DNA from: UBA2166 sp964463965
Lineage (GTDB): Bacteria > Nitrospirota > Nitrospiria > Nitrospirales > UBA2166
DNA length: 64,000 nucleotides
Direction of reading: 5' to 3'
Assembly: GCA_964463965.1 (NCBI GenBank)
Contig: CAYXED010000006.1
Coordinates: 61,118-125,117 of the forward strand
In this document: one piece after another, positions 25,753 through 34,487 of the stretch
Layout: each line of letters opens with the position of its first letter
Position numbering within the stretch: the stretch's first letter is position 1
The notes under the pieces: model-generated
The model's input: only the letters and a program-made list of their open reading frames with translations
What the model was told of the DNA's origin: nothing
Database searches by the model: none
Made by a program: the position numbers and the translations under genes

Positions 25753-26174
25753 AAATGGCCTTAGGAATGCATGTCAAGGAAACAAAGGGGCGAGTGTTAG
25801 TAATTGATGATGAGTCAGAGGTCAGACGGATTATTCGGTTTGCCCTCGAAAAACAAGGCTATGATGTTGTTGAGGCGCCGGATGGAGAAAAAGCGATCGA
25901 AGTGATACGTGCTGGAGATAACCCTCTTTTGACAGATGTGATTATATGCGATGTTCGAATGCCGAAAATTAATGGTGTCGAGGCTATTGCCTTTTTCAGA
26001 GAGCAATTCCCCTCTGTGCCTATTATTGTTTTGACTGGTTATCCTGATATGCAGTTAGCAACTTCCTTTATTAAACAAGGCGTTGTAGAGTATTTGGTTA
26101 AACCCGTCGAGAAAGAAAAACTTGTTGAAGTAGTTGATAAGGCAATGTCAAATCGTAACCTAACAGGAGGGTAG
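25749..26174 (+). CDS. Single-domain response regulator
   Basis: The 141-residue protein is a receiver domain alone. It has the acidic pair in VIDDES, the phosphorylated Asp in IICDVRMP, the Thr switch in IVLTGYP and Lys in YLVKPVEK. There is no DNA-binding or enzymatic output, so it must act by protein contact or pass phosphate on. It overlaps the upstream kinase gene by four bases and is its likely partner. Confidence 0.93.
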   Translation: MKMALGMHVKETKGRVLVIDDESEVRRIIRFALEKQGYDVVEAPDGEKAIEVIRAGDNPLLTDVIICDVRMPKINGVEAIAFFREQFPSVPIIVLTGYPDMQLATSFIKQGVVEYLVKPVEKEKLVEVVDKAMSNRNLTGG

Positions 26175-26230
26175 TCAGTTTCGTGTGCTATAGTAACTTA
26201 ATGGAGATGGTCTAGAAGGCCAAGCACCTC

Positions 26231-26647
26231 TTGCGTAATATCCCGGTATGTTGGAAAAGCATACTTTCGTGGTCCGTCGTCTTGTTATATGCCGCCGCAA
26301 TTTTTTTTATATCATCTCAGCCGAGCGTTCTAATTGAAGAAGTTTTTATAATTTCTGGTATTGACAAGGTTTTTCACGTACTTGTATATGCGACTTTTAG
26401 CCTTTTAGTTTATTGGGCAATTGGATGTTCTTTTCCAAACGTATTACTGAGAACAAGATGCAGCTTCTCTATTATCGTCTCAGTTCTCTATGGTATCTCA
26501 GATGAGGTTCATCAGGTATTTGTCCCAATGCGTCATGGTGACCCATTTGATGTTCTTGCAGATGCTGTTGGGGCTATTTCTGCTATCATCGTGTTACGAG
26601 CTATCGTGACATCTTCACACGTTAGTGCGGCGGGAGTTGAAAAATGA
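26231..26647 (+). CDS. VanZ-like membrane protein
   Basis: The 138-residue protein has four hydrophobic helices and the VanZ family features FFISSQPS, GIDKVFHVLVYATFSLLVYWA and YGISDEVHQVFVPMRHGDPFDVLADAVGA. VanZ relatives are small membrane proteins of unclear function, one of which gives low teicoplanin resistance in enterococci. The frame has an in-frame TAG shortly upstream, so TTG 26231 is the only usable start. It is probably the last gene of the pur/kinase run. Confidence 0.82.
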   Translation: MRNIPVCWKSILSWSVVLLYAAAIFFISSQPSVLIEEVFIISGIDKVFHVLVYATFSLLVYWAIGCSFPNVLLRTRCSFSIIVSVLYGISDEVHQVFVPMRHGDPFDVLADAVGAISAIIVLRAIVTSSHVSAAGVEK

Positions 26648-26682
26648 CAATTAACCCAATTGTTATATAAATGGAGAGAGCT

Positions 26683-27378
26683 ATGAAAAAAGAAGCCACG
26701 TCATCGGTAGCAGTTTTTGTTTTTGCATTGTTATGTCTTTTTGTTGTTGTGGGATGTGGTGATGGTGAGAGTGATAGTATGCTTTCCGAACCTATATCAG
26801 CAACTGCTCCTGCCCAATCAAATGCTTCCAATGATCCTCCACCAGGATTAGATCCTGACTTGCCCGTTAATGGACCTGTAACCATGGAAGAGAAACCGAT
26901 TCCGTTTACGCTAACCAGTACAGCGTTTTCGAATGGAGAGGTGATTCCATCAGAGCATGTATGTAATGACCGTGGAGGCGCAAATGTGTCTCCACCATTA
27001 GCGTGGGATTATGCCCCCGAAGGTGCGATGTCGTTTGCGTTGATTATGGATGATGAAGTGCCTCCATGCGGGGCTGGATCTGCCGCCTGTAAGCATTGGC
27101 AGGTCTACAATATTCCGCTGGATGTTACGTCGTTGGATAAGGGGCAAAATGTTGAGGAAATTACTGGAGTTACTCAAGGGGTCAATTGGAATGGGACGAG
27201 TAACTATACCGGACCATGTCCACCCAACCCTCATACCTATAACATTACATTATTTGCATTAGACGCTTCTATGGATCCTGTTGAAGAAGGTACCCCATTA
27301 ACTCGTAGCCAATTTAAGAATAATTTTGAAGATAGTATTCTCGATTCCGTGACTTTGACCGGTACATTTGCTCCGTAG
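26683..27378 (+). CDS. PEBP-family (YbhB/YbcL-like) lipoprotein
   Basis: The 231-residue protein begins with MKKEATSS, a hydrophobic stretch and a lipobox ending VVVGC, so it should be an envelope lipoprotein. After a low-complexity linker with DDPPPGLDPDLP, residues about 70-230 form the phosphatidylethanolamine-binding fold: PFTLTSTAFSNGEVIP, NVSPPLAW, SFALIMDDEVPP, KHWQVYNIP and GPCPPNPHTYNITLFALD. Bacterial members have no settled function. I start it at ATG 26683, with GGAGAG just upstream, in preference to ATG 26671. Confidence 0.88.
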   Translation: MKKEATSSVAVFVFALLCLFVVVGCGDGESDSMLSEPISATAPAQSNASNDPPPGLDPDLPVNGPVTMEEKPIPFTLTSTAFSNGEVIPSEHVCNDRGGANVSPPLAWDYAPEGAMSFALIMDDEVPPCGAGSAACKHWQVYNIPLDVTSLDKGQNVEEITGVTQGVNWNGTSNYTGPCPPNPHTYNITLFALDASMDPVEEGTPLTRSQFKNNFEDSILDSVTLTGTFAP

Positions 27379-27415
27379 GGTTCTACTATATGCCTTGAAA
27401 AAGTATAGGGATTAA

Positions 27416-28783
27416 TTAATCTTTTGTGTTTTGTTTTGGATATAGTGCCTTGTTCATTGCATTTCGACCAAGAAGGGTGAGGCCGAGGGAAAATATAAGA
27501 GCAACGGGAACAAATAGGCCTGTAGCAAGTGCGGCATCTCTTATCCAACCAATATTTTGAAATGCAGAAAAGATATAGTTAGCTAAGCTAGTCACATAGT
27601 ATGAGATTATAATAAACGATAGACTTTCAACTGTACGTTGCAAAATAGCTTGTCGTTTTGTCGTTTGATCCATGCTTACAAGTAATGTAATGTTTTGTCG
27701 TGCAAGAAGTAACTCGATGCGAGCACGGATAATAGAAATGGTTCCTTCAATTGCGGAATTCATTGCATCGATTCGGCGCATGAGTTGTTTGTATCCATCT
27801 GCAATTCCGGTAATTCGTCCCACTACATACTCTGAGATTGGTCGATAGGGTGGCATTGGCTGTTCCTGAATAGACTGAATAGTTACTTTTAGAATGCTCT
27901 CATATGGTACCGCCGCAGAAAGCTGGTATCGCATGGCTTCTGCCAGGCGGCTTACCTCAACATAATCAGCTGTCAGTTCTGTCATCCATTCGTCAAGTGC
28001 GGTAGCCGTTGAGGTAGGGAGTTGTTCAGATATTCTTCCTTTTTTAATCAAGTGATGGCGTTCAAATTCGTGAATCTCATCGATAGCTTCTGAAAAGCTG
28101 CGAAGAGGCCGAAGGATTAGATGCGTGTAGTTTTCAAGTGTGGTAATTCCATCAATTAGTTGATTAAGGTTTTGGGTAAGTGGTGGGGCTGATTGTGAAT
28201 ATATTAAATAGCGCTCGCGTTGGTTTGCATCTTCGACAAAACTTGTAATCACAGAAATATTCTCATTACAGATATGGCCACCATATAAAAATTGTCCTGG
28301 AATCAGTTTCTGTATCTCATCAGCACTATATTCAGGATGTATTGTGACGACGATATCAAGGGAAGTAATTTGCTCTCCAAGAGGACACAGTGGAAAATGG
28401 TAATCTGAAAATGTAATCTCGCCGAATGTAGGTTGTATTTCCTTATTGTTAATGATGTGCCAAATCTGGTATGTGTAGTATTCAGTATGAGCTTCCCATA
28501 CCACGATAAGCCTGTCTCCAGCGTCAGAGAATTTTTCCCCGTAACCAAATTTCTCTTCGATGACCACATCATTGTCTGAAATGTCTAGGCATTGCAGAAC
28601 ATAACGAAACTCATCCTGGCTCTGTCGGCGTTCAATTGGGGGATTGCTCATATGGTGTGCTATATGATGAATATGCGCTGGCATATCCATCAATTCAGTC
28701 AAAAGTTTTTTAGGTTGATGGTGCACGAGGCTAAAAAAGTCGTTTTCGTGTGCTATGTCATTCATGTCAAAGGGCGTTGTCAT
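27416..28783 (-). CDS. DUF3422 family membrane-anchored protein
   Basis: The 455-residue protein matches DUF3422 (PF11902) by its layout: an N-terminal soluble region with VVWEAHTEYYTYQIW, then NQRERYLIYSQ and NYTHLILRPL. The C-terminal helical part has RIDAMNSAIEGTISIIRARIELL and LQRTVESLSFIIISYYV, and two membrane helices close the chain (about 385-405 and 420-440). The function is unknown. AGGAGG lies 8 bases before the ATG and overlaps the stop of the preceding small gene, so the two are coupled. It converges with the PEBP gene. Confidence 0.8.
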   Translation of the reverse strand: MTTPFDMNDIAHENDFFSLVHHQPKKLLTELMDMPAHIHHIAHHMSNPPIERRQSQDEFRYVLQCLDISDNDVVIEEKFGYGEKFSDAGDRLIVVWEAHTEYYTYQIWHIINNKEIQPTFGEITFSDYHFPLCPLGEQITSLDIVVTIHPEYSADEIQKLIPGQFLYGGHICNENISVITSFVEDANQRERYLIYSQSAPPLTQNLNQLIDGITTLENYTHLILRPLRSFSEAIDEIHEFERHHLIKKGRISEQLPTSTATALDEWMTELTADYVEVSRLAEAMRYQLSAAVPYESILKVTIQSIQEQPMPPYRPISEYVVGRITGIADGYKQLMRRIDAMNSAIEGTISIIRARIELLLARQNITLLVSMDQTTKRQAILQRTVESLSFIIISYYVTSLANYIFSAFQNIGWIRDAALATGLFVPVALIFSLGLTLLGRNAMNKALYPKQNTKD

Positions 28784-28795
28784 AAAAACCGCCTC

Positions 28796-29206
28796 CTATG
28801 GAATGAGTTTTAGAAGGTCCGTAATCGCAATATTTTTTAGATAGGTTCGTGTTGGGCGTTTACACAGGATACGAACCTGTTCCGACTGAAGTTGACCAAC
28901 TTGACATTCCCATCTGTTTTTTCCTAAGGCATTTAAACGCTTCTCTAACAGGGAGTCTTGTGGATTCTTTAAGGTTACTACTTGATATTCCCATGTACCA
29001 ATGCGCTGAATTTCGTCTCGTGCCCTTTCGAGTATATCGTCTGGGATTTTGATTTTTTCTCCAGCATCGATTGCATGTTTATATAACTGGAGTAATTCTT
29101 CATATGTTGTTGGAGAGTGTTGAGGGAGGGGAGGATGGCTCTCGTCAGCGTAAGCGGACGAACCGGACATTATAACAATTATGAAAATAAATCCTCTAAG
29201 TATCAT
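28796..29206 (-). CDS. Small exported protein with DUF4177-like fold
   Basis: I do not recognise a named family with certainty. The 136-residue form from ATG 29206 has a clean signal peptide (MILRGFIFIIVIMSGSSAYA). In-frame starts at ATG 29239 and TTG 29245 exist but lack ribosome binding sites. The mature part has a helix with EELLQLYKHAIDAGEKI and a domain TWEYQVVTLKNPQDSLLEKRLNALGKNRWEC that resembles DUF4177-type proteins (WEYxVV...LNxLGxxGWE). It is probably periplasmic and is coupled to the DUF3422 gene. Confidence 0.6.
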   Translation of the reverse strand: MILRGFIFIIVIMSGSSAYADESHPPLPQHSPTTYEELLQLYKHAIDAGEKIKIPDDILERARDEIQRIGTWEYQVVTLKNPQDSLLEKRLNALGKNRWECQVGQLQSEQVRILCKRPTRTYLKNIAITDLLKLIP

Positions 29207-29320
29207 TTGTTTCACATGATGATTAGTTAATAATAGCATGCTCAAAAAAACTTTGTAGAAATAATACGGTTATTTGACCCTCATGTACGCACAAGATACT
29301 ATGACAGAGGATAATTTGTT

Positions 29321-29992
29321 ATGGCAATCGATTCAACTGAAGCTGTAGAACTGAATCCTTCTGGGGATATCACCTCTAGTGTTATCTGGTTACATGGGTT
29401 GGGTGCAGATGGACATGATTTTGAATCTATTGTTCCTGAGTTAGGGGTTCTTGAAACGCATGGGGTTCGATTTGTGTTTCCGCATGCTCCACATATACCT
29501 GTTACCCTCAATGGTGGGATGGTGATGCGTGCTTGGTATGATATTCGTGATGGGGATTTAGTAAACCGTGAGGATTCTGTGGGGATTAGACAGTCATCCC
29601 AAAAGGTGCATGCGTTGATCAAGAGGGAAATTGAAGATGGCAGAGATCCACAACGTATTGTACTAGCTGGGTTTTCCCAAGGTGGTGCGGTGGCTCTTCA
29701 TGCTGGCTTGCGGTATGAAGAGAGGCTTGCTGGAATTCTTGCACTTTCAACATATTTGCCTCTGTTGGAAGACTTGGAATTTGAAGCTCACCCCCAAAAT
29801 GAAGGTGTGCCCGTTTTTATGGCTCATGGAAGCGAGGATCCTATCATACCGTTGATGCGTGCAGAACGGTCTAAGGCAGCATTGGAGGCTCGTGGGTACC
29901 CTGTTGAATGGCATAATTATACTATGCAACATTCTGTTTGTATGCAAGAAGTGCAACATATTGCAGCATGGCTTAGATGTGTTCTTGCATGA
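29321..29992 (+). CDS. Carboxylesterase/phospholipase (abhydrolase_2 family)
   Basis: The 223-residue alpha/beta hydrolase has IWLHGLGADGHDF (oxyanion hole), the nucleophile Ser in LAGFSQGGAVA, Asp in AHGSEDPIIP and His in TMQHSVCMQE. It is close in type to E. coli YpfH and Pseudomonas EstB-like esterases acting on short acyl esters or lysophospholipids. There is no signal peptide, so it is cytoplasmic. GAGG precedes the ATG. The overlapping GATAAT five bases upstream of the ATG could instead be a -10 box. Confidence 0.9.
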   Translation: MAIDSTEAVELNPSGDITSSVIWLHGLGADGHDFESIVPELGVLETHGVRFVFPHAPHIPVTLNGGMVMRAWYDIRDGDLVNREDSVGIRQSSQKVHALIKREIEDGRDPQRIVLAGFSQGGAVALHAGLRYEERLAGILALSTYLPLLEDLEFEAHPQNEGVPVFMAHGSEDPIIPLMRAERSKAALEARGYPVEWHNYTMQHSVCMQEVQHIAAWLRCVLA

Positions 29993-30032
29993 GAAAGTCT
30001 GTGCAGCCATTTATACGCTTATTTCAAGCCTG

Positions 30033-30815
30033 CTAGTCTTTTGGCGTAATTTTTCTTGCAATTGTAATAAATCCAGTATGTGCCACCATGCGGTGGTCTG
30101 GTCTCACACTTCTTCCTGCGACGTTCCAGGTTCGTACTAAAACTTCAACGGTCTCAACCATTGTGAAGATAGCTTCCTGATTGAGCGCGTCTACTGTGGT
30201 AACTATTTGGGGAACAGTTGGTACAAAACTCAGGAAAATTCCTCCTGAGCGAAGGATTTTCGCTGCATGAGGAATAACTTTCCATGGTTCAGGAAGGTCT
30301 AGTACAACGCGATCAACGTTGACTTCATTTATGCCTTCATACACATTGTTGTGGATTAACGAAAGGTTAGGAGTAGGTCCAAGGTAGCGCGCGATGTTTT
30401 TCGTTGCAATTTTAAGAAAGTCTTCCCTAATTTCATGAGAAATGACCTGGCCTGTCTCACCCACAGCTCGAAGTAAGGCCATTGTTAAAGCGCCAGAGCC
30501 GCATCCAGATTCAAAGACAGTAGCCCCTGGATAAATGTCAGCCCACATGACAATTGTAGCGAGATCTTTTGGATAAAGAATTTGAGCTCCACGGGGCATT
30601 TTTACTATGTAGTCTGAAAATGTTGCGTGGATTGCGAGCATCTTTGTGCCACGAGATAGTGAGACCATAGTTCCGTCTGCTTTTCCAATCAATTCATCAT
30701 GAGGAATAGTTTCTCCGCTGTGTTGGAATGTATCGCCTGGTTTTAACGTCAGAGCGTAATGACGGTTTTTACGATCTACCATGTGAATTTGTTGACCGTT
30801 TTCCATTATTCTCAT
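30033..30815 (-). CDS. trmI: tRNA (adenine-N1)-methyltransferase TrmI
   Basis: The 260-residue protein matches TrmI, which methylates A58 (and in some species A57) of tRNA using SAM. The N-terminal beta domain includes KNRHYALTLKPGDTFQHSG. The Rossmann domain has MPRGAQILYPKDLATIV, VFESGCGSGALTMALLRAVG (SAM motif I), VDRVVLDLPEPW (motif IV) and GGIFLSFVPTV. I start it at ATG 30815, with GTG 30824 and ATG 30806 as alternatives. It lies just after the phytoene-synthase gene and converges with the esterase gene. Confidence 0.93.
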   Translation of the reverse strand: MRIMENGQQIHMVDRKNRHYALTLKPGDTFQHSGETIPHDELIGKADGTMVSLSRGTKMLAIHATFSDYIVKMPRGAQILYPKDLATIVMWADIYPGATVFESGCGSGALTMALLRAVGETGQVISHEIREDFLKIATKNIARYLGPTPNLSLIHNNVYEGINEVNVDRVVLDLPEPWKVIPHAAKILRSGGIFLSFVPTVPQIVTTVDALNQEAIFTMVETVEVLVRTWNVAGRSVRPDHRMVAHTGFITIARKITPKD

Positions 30816-30832
30816 AGGGCTCACTCAATCTA

Positions 30833-31879
30833 TTAGGACGATTTAAATACGATATTTGATTGGTGACGATAATACTTTGTAAGGACTGTATTTGAAGTTA
30901 CTGCAATGCTGGAAAACATTATTGCCTCATATACTTCTCTTTTAGTGATCTTAGGGGTGATGTTAGGGTCGTATTCATCAATTGAGTTTGCAGTATGTCT
31001 GAGAGTTTTGATAGCAAGCAGAATTGGCCATAGGCAGCCAAGACGTAGTCGTATGCAGTTTCGTGGAATTTTTAGCGTGTATTCCCATCCCGCCTCAAGG
31101 TGGTCTATGGCAAGATTGATAAGGTCATTAAGAATGGGACGAGAAGCACGAAAGCCATCTCTTGTAAGTAAATCTTTGGGAGATAATTTATGCTGCTGAA
31201 GCAGAGAGTTGGGAATGTAACAGCGTCCTTTTCTTAGGTCGTTAGAAATATCCTTCAATATATTTGTCAATTGAAGGCCTTTCCCAAATCGAATGCCTCT
31301 CGCGGACATTTTTTCTATGTCCCACTGATGTAATGAAGGGATATGGGCTGTACTGAGATTTGTCCAAAACTCTCCAACGCAACCGGCTACATGGTAGGTG
31401 TATAAGTCAAGCGCTTCCAATGTGGGTAACGCGGTAATCTGGGATGATGATGGGGGAGGAAAGATAGTAATATCCATGTTCATTCCGTTGATTAATGTAA
31501 GCATGAGAGTATTGATCTTATTTTGGTCGTCTTTTGATAAAGTCTGAAATAATGCAAAACATTCATGAAGTCTTGTGAGTAAAATAATGTCTGCTTTAAT
31601 TGTTTTATCAAAATTGAGGGCGTTGTGTATCGAAATTAAATCCTGTGGCGATCGCCCTGGAGTTTCAAATTGGGCCTTAAGAATATCTAGGCAGTGTTGT
31701 CTTTTCGATATATCAATTTGATCTGTATCAGCAATTGTATCTGCTGCACGTGCGAAAAGGTATGCGAGTCCCACTTGAGTGCGTATAGAACTAGGTATTA
31801 TGGAAAGCGTTAGATAGAAAGAACGGGATACGCTCTTAAGAAGATTACCTAACAGAGATTTTTCTAGATGACCGTTAAT
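30833..31879 (-). CDS. Squalene/phytoene synthase family protein with probable ATT start
   Basis: Head-to-head prenyl synthases show two aspartate motifs, and both are here: ARAADTIADT and DISNDLRKGRCYIP. The first ATG/GTG/TTG in frame is GTG 31774, but it falls inside the family core. The upstream codons 31879-31775 read on as LLKSVSRSFYLTLSIIPSS followed by IRTQVGLAYLF, which matches the conserved N-terminus. An in-frame TAG lies at 31891-31889 and no standard start codon lies between. ATT 31879, seven bases after AGGG, is the best start (348 residues); CTG 31855 is an alternative. The product may be phytoene, squalene or a hydroxysqualene precursor. No other isoprenoid gene is adjacent. 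Confidence 0.82.
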   Translation of the reverse strand: MNGHLEKSLLGNLLKSVSRSFYLTLSIIPSSIRTQVGLAYLFARAADTIADTDQIDISKRQHCLDILKAQFETPGRSPQDLISIHNALNFDKTIKADIILLTRLHECFALFQTLSKDDQNKINTLMLTLINGMNMDITIFPPPSSSQITALPTLEALDLYTYHVAGCVGEFWTNLSTAHIPSLHQWDIEKMSARGIRFGKGLQLTNILKDISNDLRKGRCYIPNSLLQQHKLSPKDLLTRDGFRASRPILNDLINLAIDHLEAGWEYTLKIPRNCIRLRLGCLWPILLAIKTLRHTANSIDEYDPNITPKITKREVYEAIMFSSIAVTSNTVLTKYYRHQSNIVFKSS

Positions 31880-32036
31880 GATTGCACCCTATGATAGAAT
31901 GAGGAAGCCGGGCAGTATTTGTGGGAGTATTTACTGCGATTGCACCTACGATTGGGACTTGGATACAATGATGGTAGTGATATTGTTTACGATGGTCTGG
32001 GGTATATAAGTGTAGACGGAAGAATATTAGGTTGTT

Positions 32037-32246
32037 ATGGATACGAAACGGATGGTCTGTTGCAGATGTCAAGGTTATATGATGGTTGAGCGACACTATA
32101 CGCGTATTAACCGACGTATATATGCGCGGTGTTTGAATTGTGGTTTTTGGTTGGATCTTGCTGACATTCTGAGGTTTTTTCATAAAGTTATTGATAGTGG
32201 TATGAAACGTTTGCATGAGCCCGCTGATGCAATTGATAGATTGTAG
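32037..32246 (+). CDS. Small zinc-ribbon protein
   Basis: The 69-residue protein has two cysteine pairs, CCRC near residue 8 and CLNC near residue 33, spaced as in a zinc ribbon, with GYMMVERHY between and CGFWLDL after. It resembles short uncharacterised zinc-ribbon proteins that I associate with Nitrospirota (CxxCxGxMVxE...RCxNCG). AGG lies shortly before the ATG. It is divergent from the phytoene-synthase gene. The function is unknown. Such proteins often bind nucleic acid or act as small regulators. Confidence 0.6.
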   Translation: MDTKRMVCCRCQGYMMVERHYTRINRRIYARCLNCGFWLDLADILRFFHKVIDSGMKRLHEPADAIDRL

Positions 32247-32335
32247 ATTTATCAAAATATAAAAAACCAGCATACAATGGCATGTTTCAAGTTTGATGTA
32301 AATAAATCGATATCGTTAATGATGCTAACTGTACT

Positions 32336-33181
32336 ATGAAAACTCTAGATCTGCCTTTGTCAATCGTGTTTTTTTGTTGTGTTGGTTTAGTTGGAGTGGG
32401 CGGGTGCCAAACGGTTGACTCAACTATTTATACTGTAAATCAACCTCATCAAGTTAGCCAATATGTTGCTCTTGGCGATAGCATTTCAACAGATGATTAT
32501 CCTGGACCTGATCGTGGTGCTGTGTCGCTTTTTTATTTGAATGATGATGAGCGTTTTCCTGAGTTTCAGGATAAAGACCTTATGGCTCTAAATGCTGGCA
32601 TTCAATTTACACTTGCTGCGAGTAATGGGGCAACGACTGAAACCGTTCTGCACGCACAGCTGTCAAGTTTGCCTCCAAGTTCTCCTGGAATTACACTAGT
32701 CACTCTCACGATTGGAGGGAATGATTTGCTGCGGGCAATTCATGGGACTCCACAGCAGATGAGCACTTACACTACAAAAATAGTAAAAAATATTGATCGA
32801 ATTATAACTATTGTACAAACAATGTACCCAAGTTCTCTTGTTTTGTTGGGGACGATCTATGATCCCACTGATGGGGTAGGTGATCTTTTTGAGCCAGGGC
32901 AACGATTACCCGATGCGCTTGAAATGCTTGATACTATCAATGTGCATATTCGATCGTTTGCTAGGCTGCCTCGTATTTATCTTGTCGATATCCACAAGCA
33001 TTTTCTTGGGCATGGTTCGCATCATGCAGATATTGACAACCCATATTTTAGTAAGGATGATTCAACGTATTGGTTCACTTCAACAATTGAACCAAATGAA
33101 CGCGGCGCTTCTGAAGTTCGCCGTTTATTTTGGGAGGCTTTGCAGCGTGGTTTAGTAGATTTGAAAGATGTTAAAGAGTAA
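32336..33181 (+). CDS. SGNH/GDSL-hydrolase-like lipoprotein
   Basis: The 281-residue protein starts with a lipoprotein signal (lipobox VGVGGC). Block I YVALGDSISTDDYPG with the nucleophile Ser and block III LTIGGNDLL with Gly and Asn are clear. The last block, where the catalytic Asp and His usually sit as DxxHPN, reads STIEPNERGAS, so both residues appear replaced. It may be a divergent esterase using other residues, or an inactive relative. No Shine-Dalgarno sequence is evident. The gene stands alone. Confidence 0.78.
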   Translation: MKTLDLPLSIVFFCCVGLVGVGGCQTVDSTIYTVNQPHQVSQYVALGDSISTDDYPGPDRGAVSLFYLNDDERFPEFQDKDLMALNAGIQFTLAASNGATTETVLHAQLSSLPPSSPGITLVTLTIGGNDLLRAIHGTPQQMSTYTTKIVKNIDRIITIVQTMYPSSLVLLGTIYDPTDGVGDLFEPGQRLPDALEMLDTINVHIRSFARLPRIYLVDIHKHFLGHGSHHADIDNPYFSKDDSTYWFTSTIEPNERGASEVRRLFWEALQRGLVDLKDVKE

Positions 33182-33255
33182 CAACCACTGTAATATCAAA
33201 TTGCTAATGGGTACCTATTTTAGGACCAACTTTTGACTGCTATATGGTTTAAGTT

Positions 33256-34425
33256 ATGACTAGAAATCTTGTGTTTGGTTTAACAAAGGTAACTCTTGTG
33301 GGGACTGCGCATGTTTCTAAAGCGAGTGCAGATCTTATCGCCGAAATGATTTCTACTGGCGAGTATGACTGTATTGCTGTAGAGCTCTGCAGTGACCGAT
33401 ATAGAAACTTATTTGACGATACCGCTTGGAAAAACTTGGATATATTCCAAGTGCTTCGGAGGCGTCAAGCTGGTATGCTACTACTAAGTTTAGCTATTTC
33501 TTCATATCAGAGTCGATTAGCACATAGATTTGGCATTGAGGCAGGACAAGAGTTTAGAATTGCCATTGCTGAAGCGCAGCAGCGAGGGTTGAGGTTAGAA
33601 CTCATTGATAGAGATGTTCGAACTACTCTTAGTCGTGTAGCGGTAAGAGTAAGGTGGTGGCAGAAAATAACCATTCTCTCAGGGTTACTAGGATCAGCCT
33701 TCAGTCGTCAGGAGATTGAAGAAGAACAAATTGAAGAGTTAAAACAAGGTGACATGCTCAAAGCAGTAATGGAAGAATTTGGAACAGCATTTCCTGGAAT
33801 TCGTGAGGCACTTATTGACGAACGAGACACGTATATGACTGGTAAACTTGAAGCTCTTGCAGTTGGTACATCACCTCCTCAGCATATTCTTGCGGTTGTT
33901 GGTGCCGGGCATGTTTCTGGTATGGAATTGTGTGCTGCTGCTCCGCCTAATGCGGAGAGGATGGAGGCATTGTGTGAAGTGCCTCCAAAAAGTCAGGTTG
34001 GTTTATACATTGGTTGGGGTATTGTGGCAGTTATTTTGTCGGCATTTATAGTAGGGTATTCACGCTCTCCAGAACTTGGTTTATCTATGATGCTGACTTG
34101 GGTTTTAGTTAATGGGACACTTTGTGCTCTTGGGGTTCTGATCGCACGAGGACATCCATTGACAGTTTTATCAGGGTTTTTTGCAGCACCGTTGACGTCA
34201 TTAAATCCAACTATTGGTGCTGGAATGGTGACTGGGGCGGTCGAGGCGTGGATTCGGAAACCCAAAGTGGCCGAATTTGAATCTCTTCGTGCTGATTTAA
34301 CTCAGATTAAAAAATGGTGGACAAATGGCGTTTCTCGTGTTTTGCTCGTTTTTTTCTTTGGAACACTTGGATCTGCACTAGGCACGTATATTGCGGGAGC
34401 AAAAATTGTTAGTGATCTATTTTAA
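33256..34425 (+). CDS. TraB/GumN-family membrane protein
   Basis: The 389-residue protein has the TraB family motifs LVGTAHVSKAS and IAVELCSDRYRNL near the N-terminus and VVGAGHVSGMEL at about residue 215. These pair conserved His and Glu residues, as in the proposed Tiki/TraB metalloprotease fold. The C-terminal 140 residues hold four or five membrane helices. This longer form with a membrane tail is widespread in archaea and some bacteria, and its substrate is not known to me. Confidence 0.85.
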   Translation: MTRNLVFGLTKVTLVGTAHVSKASADLIAEMISTGEYDCIAVELCSDRYRNLFDDTAWKNLDIFQVLRRRQAGMLLLSLAISSYQSRLAHRFGIEAGQEFRIAIAEAQQRGLRLELIDRDVRTTLSRVAVRVRWWQKITILSGLLGSAFSRQEIEEEQIEELKQGDMLKAVMEEFGTAFPGIREALIDERDTYMTGKLEALAVGTSPPQHILAVVGAGHVSGMELCAAAPPNAERMEALCEVPPKSQVGLYIGWGIVAVILSAFIVGYSRSPELGLSMMLTWVLVNGTLCALGVLIARGHPLTVLSGFFAAPLTSLNPTIGAGMVTGAVEAWIRKPKVAEFESLRADLTQIKKWWTNGVSRVLLVFFFGTLGSALGTYIAGAKIVSDLF

Positions 34426-34487
34426 CTAGGTTTTTCTGGACTTATTGTAATGTTTAGAAGGCTTCTTGTGAGGTATGACGTTACCGA

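Noticed and set aside
32336..33181. TldD/TldE as processing protease for the radical SAM locus
   Set aside because: The genes lie over 40 kb apart and TldD/TldE are widespread housekeeping proteins. A link would be speculation.
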